A DNA stretch of 64,000 nucleotides, from the NCBI RefSeq assembly GCF_045062745.1, contig NZ_JBJGED010000008.1, forward strand, positions 1 to 64,000, read 5' to 3'. Shown one piece after another: positions 17,921 to 25,940 of the stretch. The notes under the pieces are model-generated. The model had not been told where the DNA came from, made no database searches, and saw nothing but the letters and a program-made list of their open reading frames with translations. The position numbers were made by a program, and so were the translations under genes. The stretch's first letter is position 1, and each line of letters starts with the position of its first letter. Origin of the DNA: Paenibacillus_AA sp045062745 (lineage in GTDB: Bacteria > Bacillota > Bacilli > Paenibacillales > NBRC-103111).

Positions 17921-18074
17921 ACCGTTTCAAGAGACCACCCTCTCTCCCTACATTGCATCCCCGGAAGGGAGAGTGCACTTCTCAGGCGAACATGCGTCCG
18001 ATTATCATGGTTGGATTCAGGGAGCGATCCAATCCGCCATTCGTGCCGCAGACGAGATCAGCGGATCAACCTGA
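17880..18074 (+). pseudogene. C-terminal remnant of a flavin amine oxidase
   Basis: The last roughly 60 residues of an FAD-dependent monoamine oxidase: FKPFQETTLSPYIASPEG, then RVHFSGEHAS and HGWIQGAIQSAIRAA. This is the conserved FAD-contacting tail (P-E-G-R-hydrophobic-H-F-x-G-E-H, then GWI.GA..S..RAA). The remaining roughly 400 residues, including the Rossmann GxGxxG, are absent upstream. It is a dead fragment directly on the core side of the attachment-like junction. Confidence 0.75.
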
Positions 18075-18086
18075 TCCGGTCAAACG

Positions 18087-18127
18087 AAATACCCCAACCT
18101 GACGTTTGGTGCCGGCTTGGGGTATTT
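18087..18127. terminator. Hairpin behind the amine-oxidase remnant
   Basis: AAATACCCCAA and TTGGGGTATTT form an 11-bp stem around a 19-base loop. The T run is weak on both strands, so terminator function is only likely. Confidence 0.4.
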
Positions 18128-18165
18128 CCTGCAAATTCCATCGATTAGCTTGTAATAACTGGGGC

Positions 18166-18399
18166 TTACTTCCCTTCCGTCTCCTTCGGGTCGAAGGCAT
18201 GCTGGATGTTGTCCATGATCTGGGCGACGGCCCCGCTGATCGGATCGGTGGCGGCAGCGTCCTGATGATCGGGAGGCGTAGGGATGCCTGCGATCTCAAA
18301 GGCGGTCTGGTCGGCGATTTCTCGGTCCTGCACGGCACGCGAACCTCCTTTCCATGCTAGATGCGTTTCCGTTAGAATCCCCATAGGCTGAGGTTTCAT
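18166..18399 (-). CDS. Hypothetical small protein
   Basis: A 77-residue frame from ATG 18399 (MKPQPMGIL; AAGG just upstream), open upstream to 18450 where it overlaps the next gene's end. The C-terminal part is acidic (DNIQHAFDPKETEGK); no motif, signal or membrane segment. GC-rich third positions fit coding on this strand. Not recognised. It follows the 68-aa gene closely, so the two may be co-transcribed. Confidence 0.35.
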   Translation of the reverse strand: MKPQPMGILTETHLAWKGGSRAVQDREIADQTAFEIAGIPTPPDHQDAAATDPISGAVAQIMDNIQHAFDPKETEGK

Positions 18400-18433
18400 G
18401 CGCCTTAAGCGGTTAGACGGTTCCTGTAGCGCT

Positions 18434-18640
18434 CTATTCGTATAACGCATCCTTCAGCTTGCTCGACATGCCGGATGCACGGGAGGCCTTCACCAAAGCT
18501 TGGCGAAGCCGGCCGTTCTCCTCCGAGAGCCGCTCCGTCTCCTGCAACAGGTCGAGCAGGAGAGCTTGTACCGGTTCTCCGCATGTGCTCAACACTGTTT
18601 CTACGCGCGTTCTGTAGTTGTTCTTCCGCTCCTGTGCCAT
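18434..18640 (-). CDS. Small helical protein, 68 aa
   Basis: ATG at 18640 has AGGAGG seven bases upstream, a very strong ribosome site that fixes this start. The product is nearly all helix: a basic N-terminus (AQERKNNYRTRVE) and a leucine-rich amphipathic stretch LLLDLLQETERLSEENGRL that could form a coiled coil. No family is recognised. It lies 98 bases downstream of the SsuE-like gene on the same strand. Confidence 0.5.
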   Translation of the reverse strand: MAQERKNNYRTRVETVLSTCGEPVQALLLDLLQETERLSEENGRLRQALVKASRASGMSSKLKDALYE

Positions 18641-18738
18641 CTGCATCCCTCCTCTCCTAAGAAACCCCGCAAACTGTTTAACGGTTAACAAAACACCACC
18701 CCGGCGGCCGAAGCTCCGAAGTGGTGCGATTCGTACTG

Positions 18739-19299
18739 CTATGCGTTTTGCCGCGCCGGCTTGCTCGTGTGCCATTGGATCTCTTGAACGAAGTCGGATA
18801 CCGCTTGCGCAAGCCGGGTCGAGATCTCTTCGTCCAAAATCGCTTGTCCGTTCTCGCCCCATGTCACTTGCTTGTCCAGCACGTACACGCCCTGCAGAAT
18901 ATTGTGCGCTCCGAGCGAGGACAGCACCGGCTTAAGCGCATAATCGATCGCCAGCAAGTGGGACATCGTGCCTCCCACGGCGAGCGGCAGAACGACTTTG
19001 CCGGTCAAGCCTTTTTGCGGCAGCAGGTCCAGAAACGCCTTCAGTACGCCCGTATACGAAGCTTTGTACACCGGGGTTGCGACGAATACGGCATCCGCCT
19101 GTTCGACTAACGCATTCGCCTTCACGATCGACTCGCTGTCGAATTTGGCGTACAGCAAATCCTCCGCCGGAAAGTCCCTCACCTTGATCCAGTCCGTATG
19201 AATCCCGGCACGCTCCAGCTGCGCCTTCGCATGATCGATTACGCCGTGCAGACGCGAGGTTGGGGTCGGGCTGCCTGAAACAATGACTACTTTAGCCAC
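18739..19299 (-). CDS. ssuE: NADPH-dependent FMN reductase, SsuE-like
   Basis: A 186-residue flavodoxin-fold reductase. VIVSGSPTPTSR near the N-terminus is the FMN phosphate loop; ATPVYKASYTGVLKAFLDLL and LPLAVGGTMSHLLAIDYAL are the conserved SsuE stretches. SsuE reduces FMN with NAD(P)H for a two-component monooxygenase such as the sulfonate desulfurase SsuD. No ssuD or sulfonate transporter gene is in the window, so the partner is unknown and the symbol is by similarity. GTG 19299 follows GGAG at eight bases; another GTG at 19308 would add three residues. Confidence 0.8.
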   Translation of the reverse strand: MAKVVIVSGSPTPTSRLHGVIDHAKAQLERAGIHTDWIKVRDFPAEDLLYAKFDSESIVKANALVEQADAVFVATPVYKASYTGVLKAFLDLLPQKGLTGKVVLPLAVGGTMSHLLAIDYALKPVLSSLGAHNILQGVYVLDKQVTWGENGQAILDEEISTRLAQAVSDFVQEIQWHTSKPARQNA

Positions 19300-19415
19300 A
19301 CAATTCACGCTCCAAACGATATAGGAATGCCAATCTAATCCATGAATAGCTGGAGCTATTGTATCACCGCGGCGAGAAGGCCGTCAATCGCCCTCTTCCG
19401 TGCTGCTCCCGCTTC

Positions 19416-20105
19416 TTACAGGGTGATCGTCGCCCCTGGAGTTAGAGGTAGTCCCTGGATGCCGACTCCGGCCAAAGCCGCCGCGAATTTCGCCCCATCC
19501 TGCTCAATCGGCGGGAACGTATTGAAGTGAAGCGGGACGACCTTCTTCGCGCGAAACCATTGGGCCGCCGTAACGGCGTCTTCCGGCCCCATCGTGAACA
19601 CGTTGCCGATCGGCAGGCATGCGACGTCGATATGGCTCCGCTCTCCGATGAGCTTCATATCGGAGAACAAGCCCGTATCCCCGCTGTGCAAGAGCGTGAG
19701 GCCGTCCCAGCGAATGATGAAGCCGCCCGGCATTCCGGCATAGAGGATGCGCTGCGTATCCTCTTCGATGATCGAAGAGCTGTGGAACGCCTGGATCATC
19801 TCCACTTCTGCGAAGCCAAGCGACAGCTTGCCGCCGATATTCATCGCCGTCGACTTGGCTCCTTTCCATCCCATGTATGTAGCAAGCTCGAAGGTAGCGA
19901 TGATGGTGGCGTCGTTGCGGGTGGCGATCGGAACCGCGTCCAGCGTGTGATCCCCATGGCCATGGGTGAGCAGGACATAGTCCACGCGAATGTCTTCGAG
20001 ACGCGACACCGCCTTCGGATTGCCGGAGATGAACGGGTCGATAATAAGCGAATGCCCCCCGGACGTCAGTTGAATGCATGAGTGACCGTGATACGTAAGC
20101 TCCAT
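19416..20105 (-). CDS. UPF0173 metal-dependent hydrolase (UlaG/YtkL-like)
   Basis: A 229-residue metallo-beta-lactamase-fold protein: YHGHSCIQL at the start, TSGGHSLIIDPFISGNP, then the metal motif LTHGHGDHT (HxHxDH), a lone Asp in LLHSGDTGL, and PLHFNTFP near the end. Normal length for UPF0173/YtkL. It should bind two metal ions and cleave an ester or phosphodiester; the substrate is unknown. The second ATG (20105) is preferred because AAGG lies eight bases before it; the ATG at 20111 is too close. Single gene. Confidence 0.88.
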   Translation of the reverse strand: MELTYHGHSCIQLTSGGHSLIIDPFISGNPKAVSRLEDIRVDYVLLTHGHGDHTLDAVPIATRNDATIIATFELATYMGWKGAKSTAMNIGGKLSLGFAEVEMIQAFHSSSIIEEDTQRILYAGMPGGFIIRWDGLTLLHSGDTGLFSDMKLIGERSHIDVACLPIGNVFTMGPEDAVTAAQWFRAKKVVPLHFNTFPPIEQDGAKFAAALAGVGIQGLPLTPGATITL

Positions 20106-20278
20106 TTCCATCGCCTTCTTTCATAAATTTGATAGAGCGGGTGATCGACAGCTACTTCCATCGTACTTCAAATGAGCCGCATTTTCAAAGCCGATGGGCT
20201 CGGAGACTAAACATAGATGAAACGGGAATAATAGAGCCAAATGCGAATCATTCGAGCCCGATAAGGAGATGTTGGAGA

Positions 20279-20443
20279 ATGGGAATGGATGCTTACAAGT
20301 TCGCCGATTTGAGCGTGCATCCGGAAGTCGTGCGGGATATCCAGGCGCTGGAGCATAAGCTGAAGGAGCAGCTCGGGGAGACGATTACGCTCATCGCGTT
20401 CGAGAGCAAGAGGAACGACGCCCCTGCCTCATCCGCCACCTGA
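20279..20443 (+). CDS. Small conserved hypothetical protein
   Basis: A 54-residue protein from ATG 20279 with AAGGAG/GGAG upstream. The sequence MDAYKFADLSVHPEVVRDI followed by a charged helix and ITLIAFE reads like a compact, probably conserved small protein. I recall similar short proteins in Paenibacillus but know no function. It is divergent from the hydrolase gene and 176 bases before the SLH protein gene. Confidence 0.45.
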   Translation: MGMDAYKFADLSVHPEVVRDIQALEHKLKEQLGETITLIAFESKRNDAPASSAT

Positions 20444-20618
20444 TTAAAAGGCCGGCCTTGTGACGCCGGATATTGGCTCCTGTACGGTTTTTATTGCGCA
20501 ACCGCTTTCCCCTTTGATACGGGAAGTTTTTTGGCGAACGCCATGCAACCTTTTCCAGACCGATGCCGTTAGAAAAGATGACGCGTCCCAAAAAACTACA
20601 GGAAAGCAGGTGTTCCAC

Positions 20619-21551
20619 ATGTTCAAACGCTGGACAGCGCTTCTAGCGGCGCTCGCCCTGCTGGTCTCGCTGCAATCGACAGTGTTCGCCTTCTCCGACA
20701 TTCAAGGGGATGAAGCCGAGGCCGATATTATCGCGCTTCGCGACGCCGGAATCGTAAGCGGCATCAGCGCCGAGACGTTCGCCCCGAAGGGCAAGGTTAC
20801 GTTCGCCCAGGCGGTCGAGCTCGTCGTCAAGGGCTTCAAGCTGAACATCGACAACATTCGGTTCATCAAGGAGCCGAAGGCGAGCGATTACTTTACTAAA
20901 GTGCCGGATGACAGCTGGTATGCCCAATCGTTCATTATCGCCCAGTTAAACGGCTTGTCCCTCGCGAAGGATGTCGATCCGATGCAGACGATGACCAGGG
21001 AGCAGTTCGCCAAGCTGCTGTATGAAGCGATGACGCGGAACGGCGACTTCCCGCTGATCGAGCTGTATGTGATGGTTGAGGATGAGAAGGACGTCTCGGA
21101 AGGCTACATGACGACGATTCAGAGACTGCTGATTATGAAAGTTGCCAAGCTGGAAAAAGGGTATTTCTATCCGAAACGCGAAGTCACCCGAGGCGAGGCC
21201 GTTCAAATGCTGCATCGCGCGATCCAATTCGTGAAGGAGCATAAGCCCGTGGATCCCGTACCGCCCGTCGACCCGACCGTAACGATGCAGACGGAGAAAG
21301 TGAACGAGGATGTAAACAAAGTGACCGTCTCCTGGGGCAGCAAGCCGAACCCCGGCTACCGGATCGGCATCGACCGAATCGAGTTCCAAGCGAACGGCGA
21401 AGCATGGGTGTTCTACTCCACGCACCTTCCGGAGCCGGATAAGATGTATCCGCAAGTGATCACCGAACCGAAGGCCTCCACCTTCGTGGCTTCCAGCTAC
21501 AAGCCGGTAATCATGCCTGCGGTCACCGCCTCCCCTACGAAAGATCATTAA
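20619..21551 (+). CDS. SLH-domain surface protein with PrcB-like C-terminus
   Basis: A 310-residue exported protein. Residues 1-24 are a signal peptide ending around STVFAFSD. Three SLH-type segments follow (about 25-75, 90-145 and 150-205), for example FSDIQG, ALRDAGIVSG and VTFAQAVELV; they would attach the protein to the pyruvylated wall polymer. After a PVDPVPPVDP linker the C-terminus (about 225-305) has GYRIGIDRIEF and YPQVITEPKAS, like the PrcB_C domain. The frame is open upstream to 20460, but ATG 20619 starts the signal peptide and has AGGTG at seven bases. A strong hairpin follows. Confidence 0.8.
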   Translation: MFKRWTALLAALALLVSLQSTVFAFSDIQGDEAEADIIALRDAGIVSGISAETFAPKGKVTFAQAVELVVKGFKLNIDNIRFIKEPKASDYFTKVPDDSWYAQSFIIAQLNGLSLAKDVDPMQTMTREQFAKLLYEAMTRNGDFPLIELYVMVEDEKDVSEGYMTTIQRLLIMKVAKLEKGYFYPKREVTRGEAVQMLHRAIQFVKEHKPVDPVPPVDPTVTMQTEKVNEDVNKVTVSWGSKPNPGYRIGIDRIEFQANGEAWVFYSTHLPEPDKMYPQVITEPKASTFVASSYKPVIMPAVTASPTKDH

Positions 21552-21565
21552 AGAGTAAAACGAAA

Positions 21566-21603
21566 GCCAGCCGGCACAACTCCGAGGAGATGCCGGCTGG
21601 CTG
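21566..21603 (+). terminator. Hairpin behind the SLH gene
   Basis: AGCCAGCCGGCA and TGCCGGCTGGCT form a 12-bp GC-rich stem with a 14-base loop. No T run follows, but strength and position support termination, and the inverse orientation would also serve the tRNA pair. Confidence 0.55.
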
Positions 21604-21629
21604 ATTCATATGTAGGCTATAGCTTACAC

Positions 21630-21706
21630 TGGTGGGCCCTGAGGGACTCGAACCCCCGACCAATCGGTTATGAGCCGACCGCTCTAACCAACTGAGCTAA
21701 GGGCCC
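21630..21706 (-). tRNA. tRNA-Ile2 (CAT anticodon, lysidine type)
   Basis: A 77-base minus-strand cloverleaf: acceptor GGGCCCT/AGGGCCC, D arm with GCTCAGTTGGTTAGAGC, anticodon stem-loop GTCGG-CTCATAA-CCGAT, T loop TTCGAGT, CCA encoded. The anticodon reads CAT, but GGCTCATAACC with the TTAGCTCAG start matches the B. subtilis isoleucine tRNA whose C34 becomes lysidine and reads AUA, not the elongator Met tRNA. Confidence 0.85.
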
Positions 21707-21722
21707 TACTGATAGGTAAAGT

Positions 21723-21799
<77 letters not shown>

Positions 21800-21900
21800 T
21801 CATCATTCACAGCTGTCTACCTTCGACAGCGACAAATAATAATATACACCAACTTCACATCAACTGTCAAGGGCTTTTTGTAGGTTGACTTAGGAGATCG

Positions 21901-23031
21901 CTAGCTCCGGAATACGGAGCTTTTGATTTTCTCGGAAATTTTCTCGTAGAACAACTGCTCGTCCATCGGCAGCTCGACCCAATCGTCCTGCCAGCTGGAC
22001 AAGAGCATGGCATTCGACAGCAACAGGCCGTTGATGCCTTCCTCGCCCGGCGCGATCAGCGGCGTCCCGCCCCGAATGGCATCCACGAAATTTTGCGTGA
22101 TGCCCTTGTGCCCGGTCTCCGTGCCTTGCACCGGAATCTCCATCTTCCAATGCTCCGGCTGGCCGAAATTGCCTTTGAACGTGCGGTTGAACTCCGGCTC
22201 CGACACGCGCAGGCGCCAGAACGTCAGCTTGCCGTCTTCGACCACGATTTTGCCGCGGTCGCCGGTAATCTCGAACCGGTTCGTGCCCGGGGCTTCTCCC
22301 GTCGTCGTGATGAACACGCCCGTCGCTCCGTTCTCGTATTCCACGTAGGCGGTCACATCGTCTTCCACTTCGATGTCGCGATACTTGCCGAATGTGCAAA
22401 ACGCGCGCAGCCGCTTCGGAGCAAGCCCGGTCACCCATTGCCACAGATCGAGCTGATGCGGGCATTGGTTGAGCAGCACGCCTCCGCCTTCGCCGGCCCA
22501 CGTCGCACGCCAGCCGCCTGAATCGTAATAACTCTGCGGCCGGTACCAAGTCGTGATGATCCAGTTCGTACGGCGAATCTGTCCGAGCTCTCCCGTCGCA
22601 ATGAGATCGCGAAGCTTGATATAGAGCGGATTCGTGCGCTGATTATACATCATCGAGAAGACAAGTCCGCTCTTAGCCGCCGCCTCGTTCATCTCGCGAA
22701 CATGCAGGGCGTAGACGCCCGCCGGCTTCTCGCATAGCACGTGCACGCCGTGCTCGAACGCCAGCTTCGCGGTGCCCGGATGATCGAAGTGCCGGTTCGC
22801 GATCAGCACCGCGTCGACACTTCCGGAAGCGAGCATCGCCTCGACGCTGTCGAACGTGCGGACCCGGTCTCCCCATTCCTTGGCGGCCCATTGCAGCCGC
22901 TCTGCGCTCACGTCGCAGACGGCGGCCAGGACGGCCCCTTTCACGTCGCCGCGGGCCAAATAATTCGCGTGGGACGTCCCCATGTTGCCGATTCCAACGA
23001 TGCCGATTCGTACTTGTTCCATTTTCTTCAT
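21901..23031 (-). CDS. Gfo/Idh/MocA-family oxidoreductase
   Basis: A 376-residue NAD(P)-dependent sugar/inositol dehydrogenase. VRIGIVGIGNMGTSHA is the Rossmann GxGxxG; LCEKPAGVYA carries the conserved E-K-P with catalytic Lys; GGGVLLNQCPHQLDLWQW is the C-terminal domain motif with the conserved His/Asp. The frame is open to 23091, but ATG 23031 behind GGGGAGG gives the normal family length. It follows an AraC-type regulator by 91 bases on the same strand, so it is probably an inducible sugar-catabolic gene; the sugar is unknown. Confidence 0.88.
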   Translation of the reverse strand: MKKMEQVRIGIVGIGNMGTSHANYLARGDVKGAVLAAVCDVSAERLQWAAKEWGDRVRTFDSVEAMLASGSVDAVLIANRHFDHPGTAKLAFEHGVHVLCEKPAGVYALHVREMNEAAAKSGLVFSMMYNQRTNPLYIKLRDLIATGELGQIRRTNWIITTWYRPQSYYDSGGWRATWAGEGGGVLLNQCPHQLDLWQWVTGLAPKRLRAFCTFGKYRDIEVEDDVTAYVEYENGATGVFITTTGEAPGTNRFEITGDRGKIVVEDGKLTFWRLRVSEPEFNRTFKGNFGQPEHWKMEIPVQGTETGHKGITQNFVDAIRGGTPLIAPGEEGINGLLLSNAMLLSSWQDDWVELPMDEQLFYEKISEKIKSSVFRS

Positions 23032-23122
23032 CAGCCTCCCCGTCCATCGTAGCATAGCTGCACGTCCGTCCACTTGTTTACCGTTGCGCAAATGGCCGCG
23101 CTCATTTGACTCTGATTGCGGC

Positions 23123-23992
23123 TTATGAGGACGAATGGTGGCGGCGATATTGCTCCGGCGTACTGCCGACGAGCCCTTTGAACATCCGGCTGAAGTGGGA
23201 CGGATGCTTGAAGCCGGCCTGATAGCCGATGTCGGTGATCGACAGCTTTTTTTCCCTCAACAGCCATATTTTCGCCTGGTTGATCCTCCGCTGGTACAGG
23301 AAGTCGAAGATCGTGACGCCGGTCACTTCCTTGAAAATTTTGGACAAGTAATACTTGCTCAGATGCAGGGCGTCCTCGAGTTGCTCCAGATGCAAATCTT
23401 CCGTGTAATGCTCCTCCAGATACGAAATCATGTTCTGGACGTGCAATGCCTTGTCGGAGACGACCTCGGCTCTCGCTTCCATCGGCTTCTCGCACAAACC
23501 GTGGATGAGGAGCAGCAGCTCCAGGAAAGCGGCCAGCAGCCTCCTGTACGCGACCGGGTCCTGGATGGTGTGCATATTCGTCAGCCGTACTAGCAGCCGC
23601 TCCACTTCCTCCCGATCTGCGCCTAAGAGCCGAAGCCGGTGATTGCGCAGCTCCTGGAACGGCTGCAGCACGTTGACGCCGAATGAAGGCCCGGCGAGTC
23701 CTTGTACGTAATCCGGATCGAAGTGGATCGTCGTGCGCCGGTACTCGTTCCCGGACGCCATATGCGGACAATGCAGCGTCATCCCGTGCATCAAGATGAG
23801 GTCGCCCGGCGCCAGCTCATACAGCTTGTCTCCGATCAAGTAATTGACCGCGCCGCCGTTGAAATAATAGATTTCATGGTGCAAGTGGGAGTGGAACGGC
23901 ATCATCTTAGAAATAGGGCTTTCGCTATATGTGACCGAAATCGGCTGAGCAATCGTATGCATCGGTTTCATGTAGTCGTCTACGGCCCCCAA
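23123..23992 (-). CDS. AraC-family transcriptional regulator
   Basis: A 289-residue regulator. The N-terminal cupin part (about 25-110: FHSHLHHEIYYFNGG, APGDLILMHGMTLHCP) would sense a small ligand. The C-terminal double HTH (about 185-285) has LHLEQLEDALHLSKYYLSK and DIGYQAGFKHPSHFSRMFK, the AraC signature. It lies directly upstream of a Gfo/Idh/MocA oxidoreductase on the same strand and most likely controls it. Start ATG 23992; a second ATG seven codons in is possible. Confidence 0.9.
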   Translation of the reverse strand: MGAVDDYMKPMHTIAQPISVTYSESPISKMMPFHSHLHHEIYYFNGGAVNYLIGDKLYELAPGDLILMHGMTLHCPHMASGNEYRRTTIHFDPDYVQGLAGPSFGVNVLQPFQELRNHRLRLLGADREEVERLLVRLTNMHTIQDPVAYRRLLAAFLELLLLIHGLCEKPMEARAEVVSDKALHVQNMISYLEEHYTEDLHLEQLEDALHLSKYYLSKIFKEVTGVTIFDFLYQRRINQAKIWLLREKKLSITDIGYQAGFKHPSHFSRMFKGLVGSTPEQYRRHHSSS

Positions 23993-24073
23993 TCGCCTGC
24001 TATCCTCTCGCTCTATTGTAATTCACCGACACGAGCAGGACAACGCTCAATTGGAGGGTGCGGTTGAATCCTT

Positions 24074-24244
24074 CTACAGCATGTACCGGACGCCGAATTT
24101 ACCTTTCTTCGAACGAAATACTTCGACCGTCTGCGGGCATTCGTAGCCGTACACCCACCAGTCCTCCTCCATCCGCTTCGCCAAGCAGCCCGCTTGGAAC
24201 TTGCTCTCGTAGAGCTTTCCCCAATAGACCCAGTTCAGTTTCAT
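24074..24244 (-). CDS. Small aromatic-rich protein, 56 aa
   Basis: ATG 24244 follows GGAGG by eight bases and the frame ends with TAG at 24074. The product is unusually rich in Trp and Tyr (WVYWGKLYES, EEDWWVYGYE) and basic near the C-terminus (RSKKGKFGVRYML), with single cysteines at about 20 and 39. It is soluble and looks like a compact beta protein. I do not recognise it. The good ribosome site and protein-like composition support a real gene. Confidence 0.55.
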   Translation of the reverse strand: MKLNWVYWGKLYESKFQAGCLAKRMEEDWWVYGYECPQTVEVFRSKKGKFGVRYML

Positions 24245-24393
24245 CGAACCCGCCTCCCGGCAATAATAACACCTCTACCAGATAGCATATCCAATGTTGG
24301 CTAATTCTTACCCGCAGCGGTTCGTGGCCGTGTCAATCCGTAAGGCGTCCCCATTCCCTCCTCGGTTACTTTTTTCTGTAGTCCGACCACAAA

Positions 24394-24425
24394 AAACCGA
24401 CAAGAGAGACGTCTCTTGCCGGTTT
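24394..24425 (-). terminator. Terminator of the five-gene ABC operon
   Basis: On the minus strand AAACCGGCAAGAGA pairs with TCTCTTGTCGGTTT around GACG, followed by a TTTTTTG run. It lies just behind the solute-binding protein gene. Confidence 0.75.
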
Positions 24426-24435
24426 ACTTTATTAC

Positions 24436-25935
24436 TTAGTAAGGGACCTTCATGACGGCGCCGGGGGCCATGTTGATAGGAGCGTTCGGATTGTCCTTCA
24501 TTTGTTGCAGGGCGGCATCGCCGGCGGTCTGCCATTCCTTCAGCGCATCGCGGATTCCCTTCGTTCCGTCCATCGCTTGTTTAAAGTAATTGTATCCCAT
24601 GCTCTGCACTTGGCCGATCATCGGCTTGTCGCGGTACAGTTTGTTCATTTCGTTGAAAATGTTCGGCTTGAGCAGGTAGAACGCTTGGATGTTGTAGTTC
24701 AACCCGTCGCGGGTTTGGATGTATTTTTTGCGAGACACCATCTGGCTCACACTGCGGGACTTCAGCTTCGCCCAGTCCTCGCCGTTGACGAATTTCAGGA
24801 ACGACCAGGCGTCGGTCGGGTTCGGCGCTTTCGTATTAATGCCCATGATGCCGTTCATGTAGATGTTGCCGCCTACACCCTTCGTCTCCGGATGCGTCGG
24901 CACCGTCACGATGTCCCAGTCGATCGGGGTGAACCCCTTTACGTTCGTAGCGGACTTGTTCGCCGTGATCATCTCGTAGACTTGATAGTTCTGTACGATC
25001 GTCATGGCGAGGCGGCCGGACTTGAACAGATCGTTCTGGAACGGGTTGTAGTCGTCCGAGCCCGGATTCATCGGCTTCGACATCTGCGAGCGGTCCGGCT
25101 GCTCCGGGAACACCTTATCCTTGATCAGCCCTTGCATCGTCTTCCAGACCGTCTCCCAGCGGTCGGAATCGACGGTCATTTTATCTCCCGCGTCGTTGAA
25201 CATCCGGAGCTGCAGCGGCGGCGTATAGATATTGGACATTTCGTAGAACACATTGTCGCCATATGAATATGTGTTGAACGAGAAGCCGTACTTCCGGTTC
25301 GCCCCTTCCCCGGAGGACACCCGGCGGGCCAGATCGAACATTTCATCCCAAGTCATGTTGTCCTTCGGATACGCGACGCCGGCATTGTCGAACAAAGCCT
25401 TGTTGTACATAAGCGCGCTGGATGTAAAAGTTGGCGCGAGCGCGTACAATTTGCCCTCCCCGGCGCTCTTCAAGCCTTCCAGAACCGTAGGCACGATGTC
25501 GGCGGTGTCGAATTTGTCTTTGGTGATCAGCGGATCGAGCTGCTGCAGCATGTTGTTGCTGACGAGATCGGGCAGCTGCTCCAGGTTCACCACGGCTATA
25601 TCGGGGGGATTCGGACCGGTCATCAGCTCCTTCAGCTTCTCCAGCGGATCGGGCTGCTTCTCTCCGGGCTTCGGCGGTGCATATCGATATTGGCTGTTGT
25701 CGATTACGGGCACGATCTCGATCTTCACGTTAGGGTGAGTAATCTCATACGCATCCGTGAATTGCTGGCGGAAGTAGTCGTCATCCGCTCCTCCGTACAT
25801 CGTGGCGATTCTCAATACGCCGTTCGTCTTGGCGTCGCTGCCGTCCCCTTTGCCGCATGCGGCCAGAAGCGGCACCATAAGCGATACCGTCAAGGTTACG
25901 CCCGTAAGCGTCCGGAGCCATTTCGTCTTCTTCAT
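24436..25935 (-). CDS. Family 1 extracellular solute-binding lipoprotein
   Basis: A 499-residue lipoprotein: KK n-region, hydrophobic core and lipobox LLAACGKG. The mature part has the family 1 fold (LRIATMYGG, PPDIAVVNLEQLPDLV, LYALAPTFTSSALMYNKALF, WSFLKFVNGEDWAK). These proteins normally feed sugar importers, yet no LplB/YtcP-type permease genes are near. It is instead the last gene of an operon with an FtsX-type permease and an adaptor. ATG 25935 is chosen because GGAGGG is nine bases away; the ATG at 25944 is too close. It overlaps no gene but follows the ATPase stop within a few bases. Confidence 0.88.
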   Translation of the reverse strand: MKKTKWLRTLTGVTLTVSLMVPLLAACGKGDGSDAKTNGVLRIATMYGGADDDYFRQQFTDAYEITHPNVKIEIVPVIDNSQYRYAPPKPGEKQPDPLEKLKELMTGPNPPDIAVVNLEQLPDLVSNNMLQQLDPLITKDKFDTADIVPTVLEGLKSAGEGKLYALAPTFTSSALMYNKALFDNAGVAYPKDNMTWDEMFDLARRVSSGEGANRKYGFSFNTYSYGDNVFYEMSNIYTPPLQLRMFNDAGDKMTVDSDRWETVWKTMQGLIKDKVFPEQPDRSQMSKPMNPGSDDYNPFQNDLFKSGRLAMTIVQNYQVYEMITANKSATNVKGFTPIDWDIVTVPTHPETKGVGGNIYMNGIMGINTKAPNPTDAWSFLKFVNGEDWAKLKSRSVSQMVSRKKYIQTRDGLNYNIQAFYLLKPNIFNEMNKLYRDKPMIGQVQSMGYNYFKQAMDGTKGIRDALKEWQTAGDAALQQMKDNPNAPINMAPGAVMKVPY

Positions 25936-25940
25936 CCGTT

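Noticed and set aside
18721..19110. Long plus-strand frames across the SsuE-like gene and similar long antisense frames over GC-rich genes (for example 37100-38479, 35780-37000)
   Set aside because: They are antisense shadows: biased toward Arg/Leu/His, lacking ribosome sites, and fully covered by well-supported genes.
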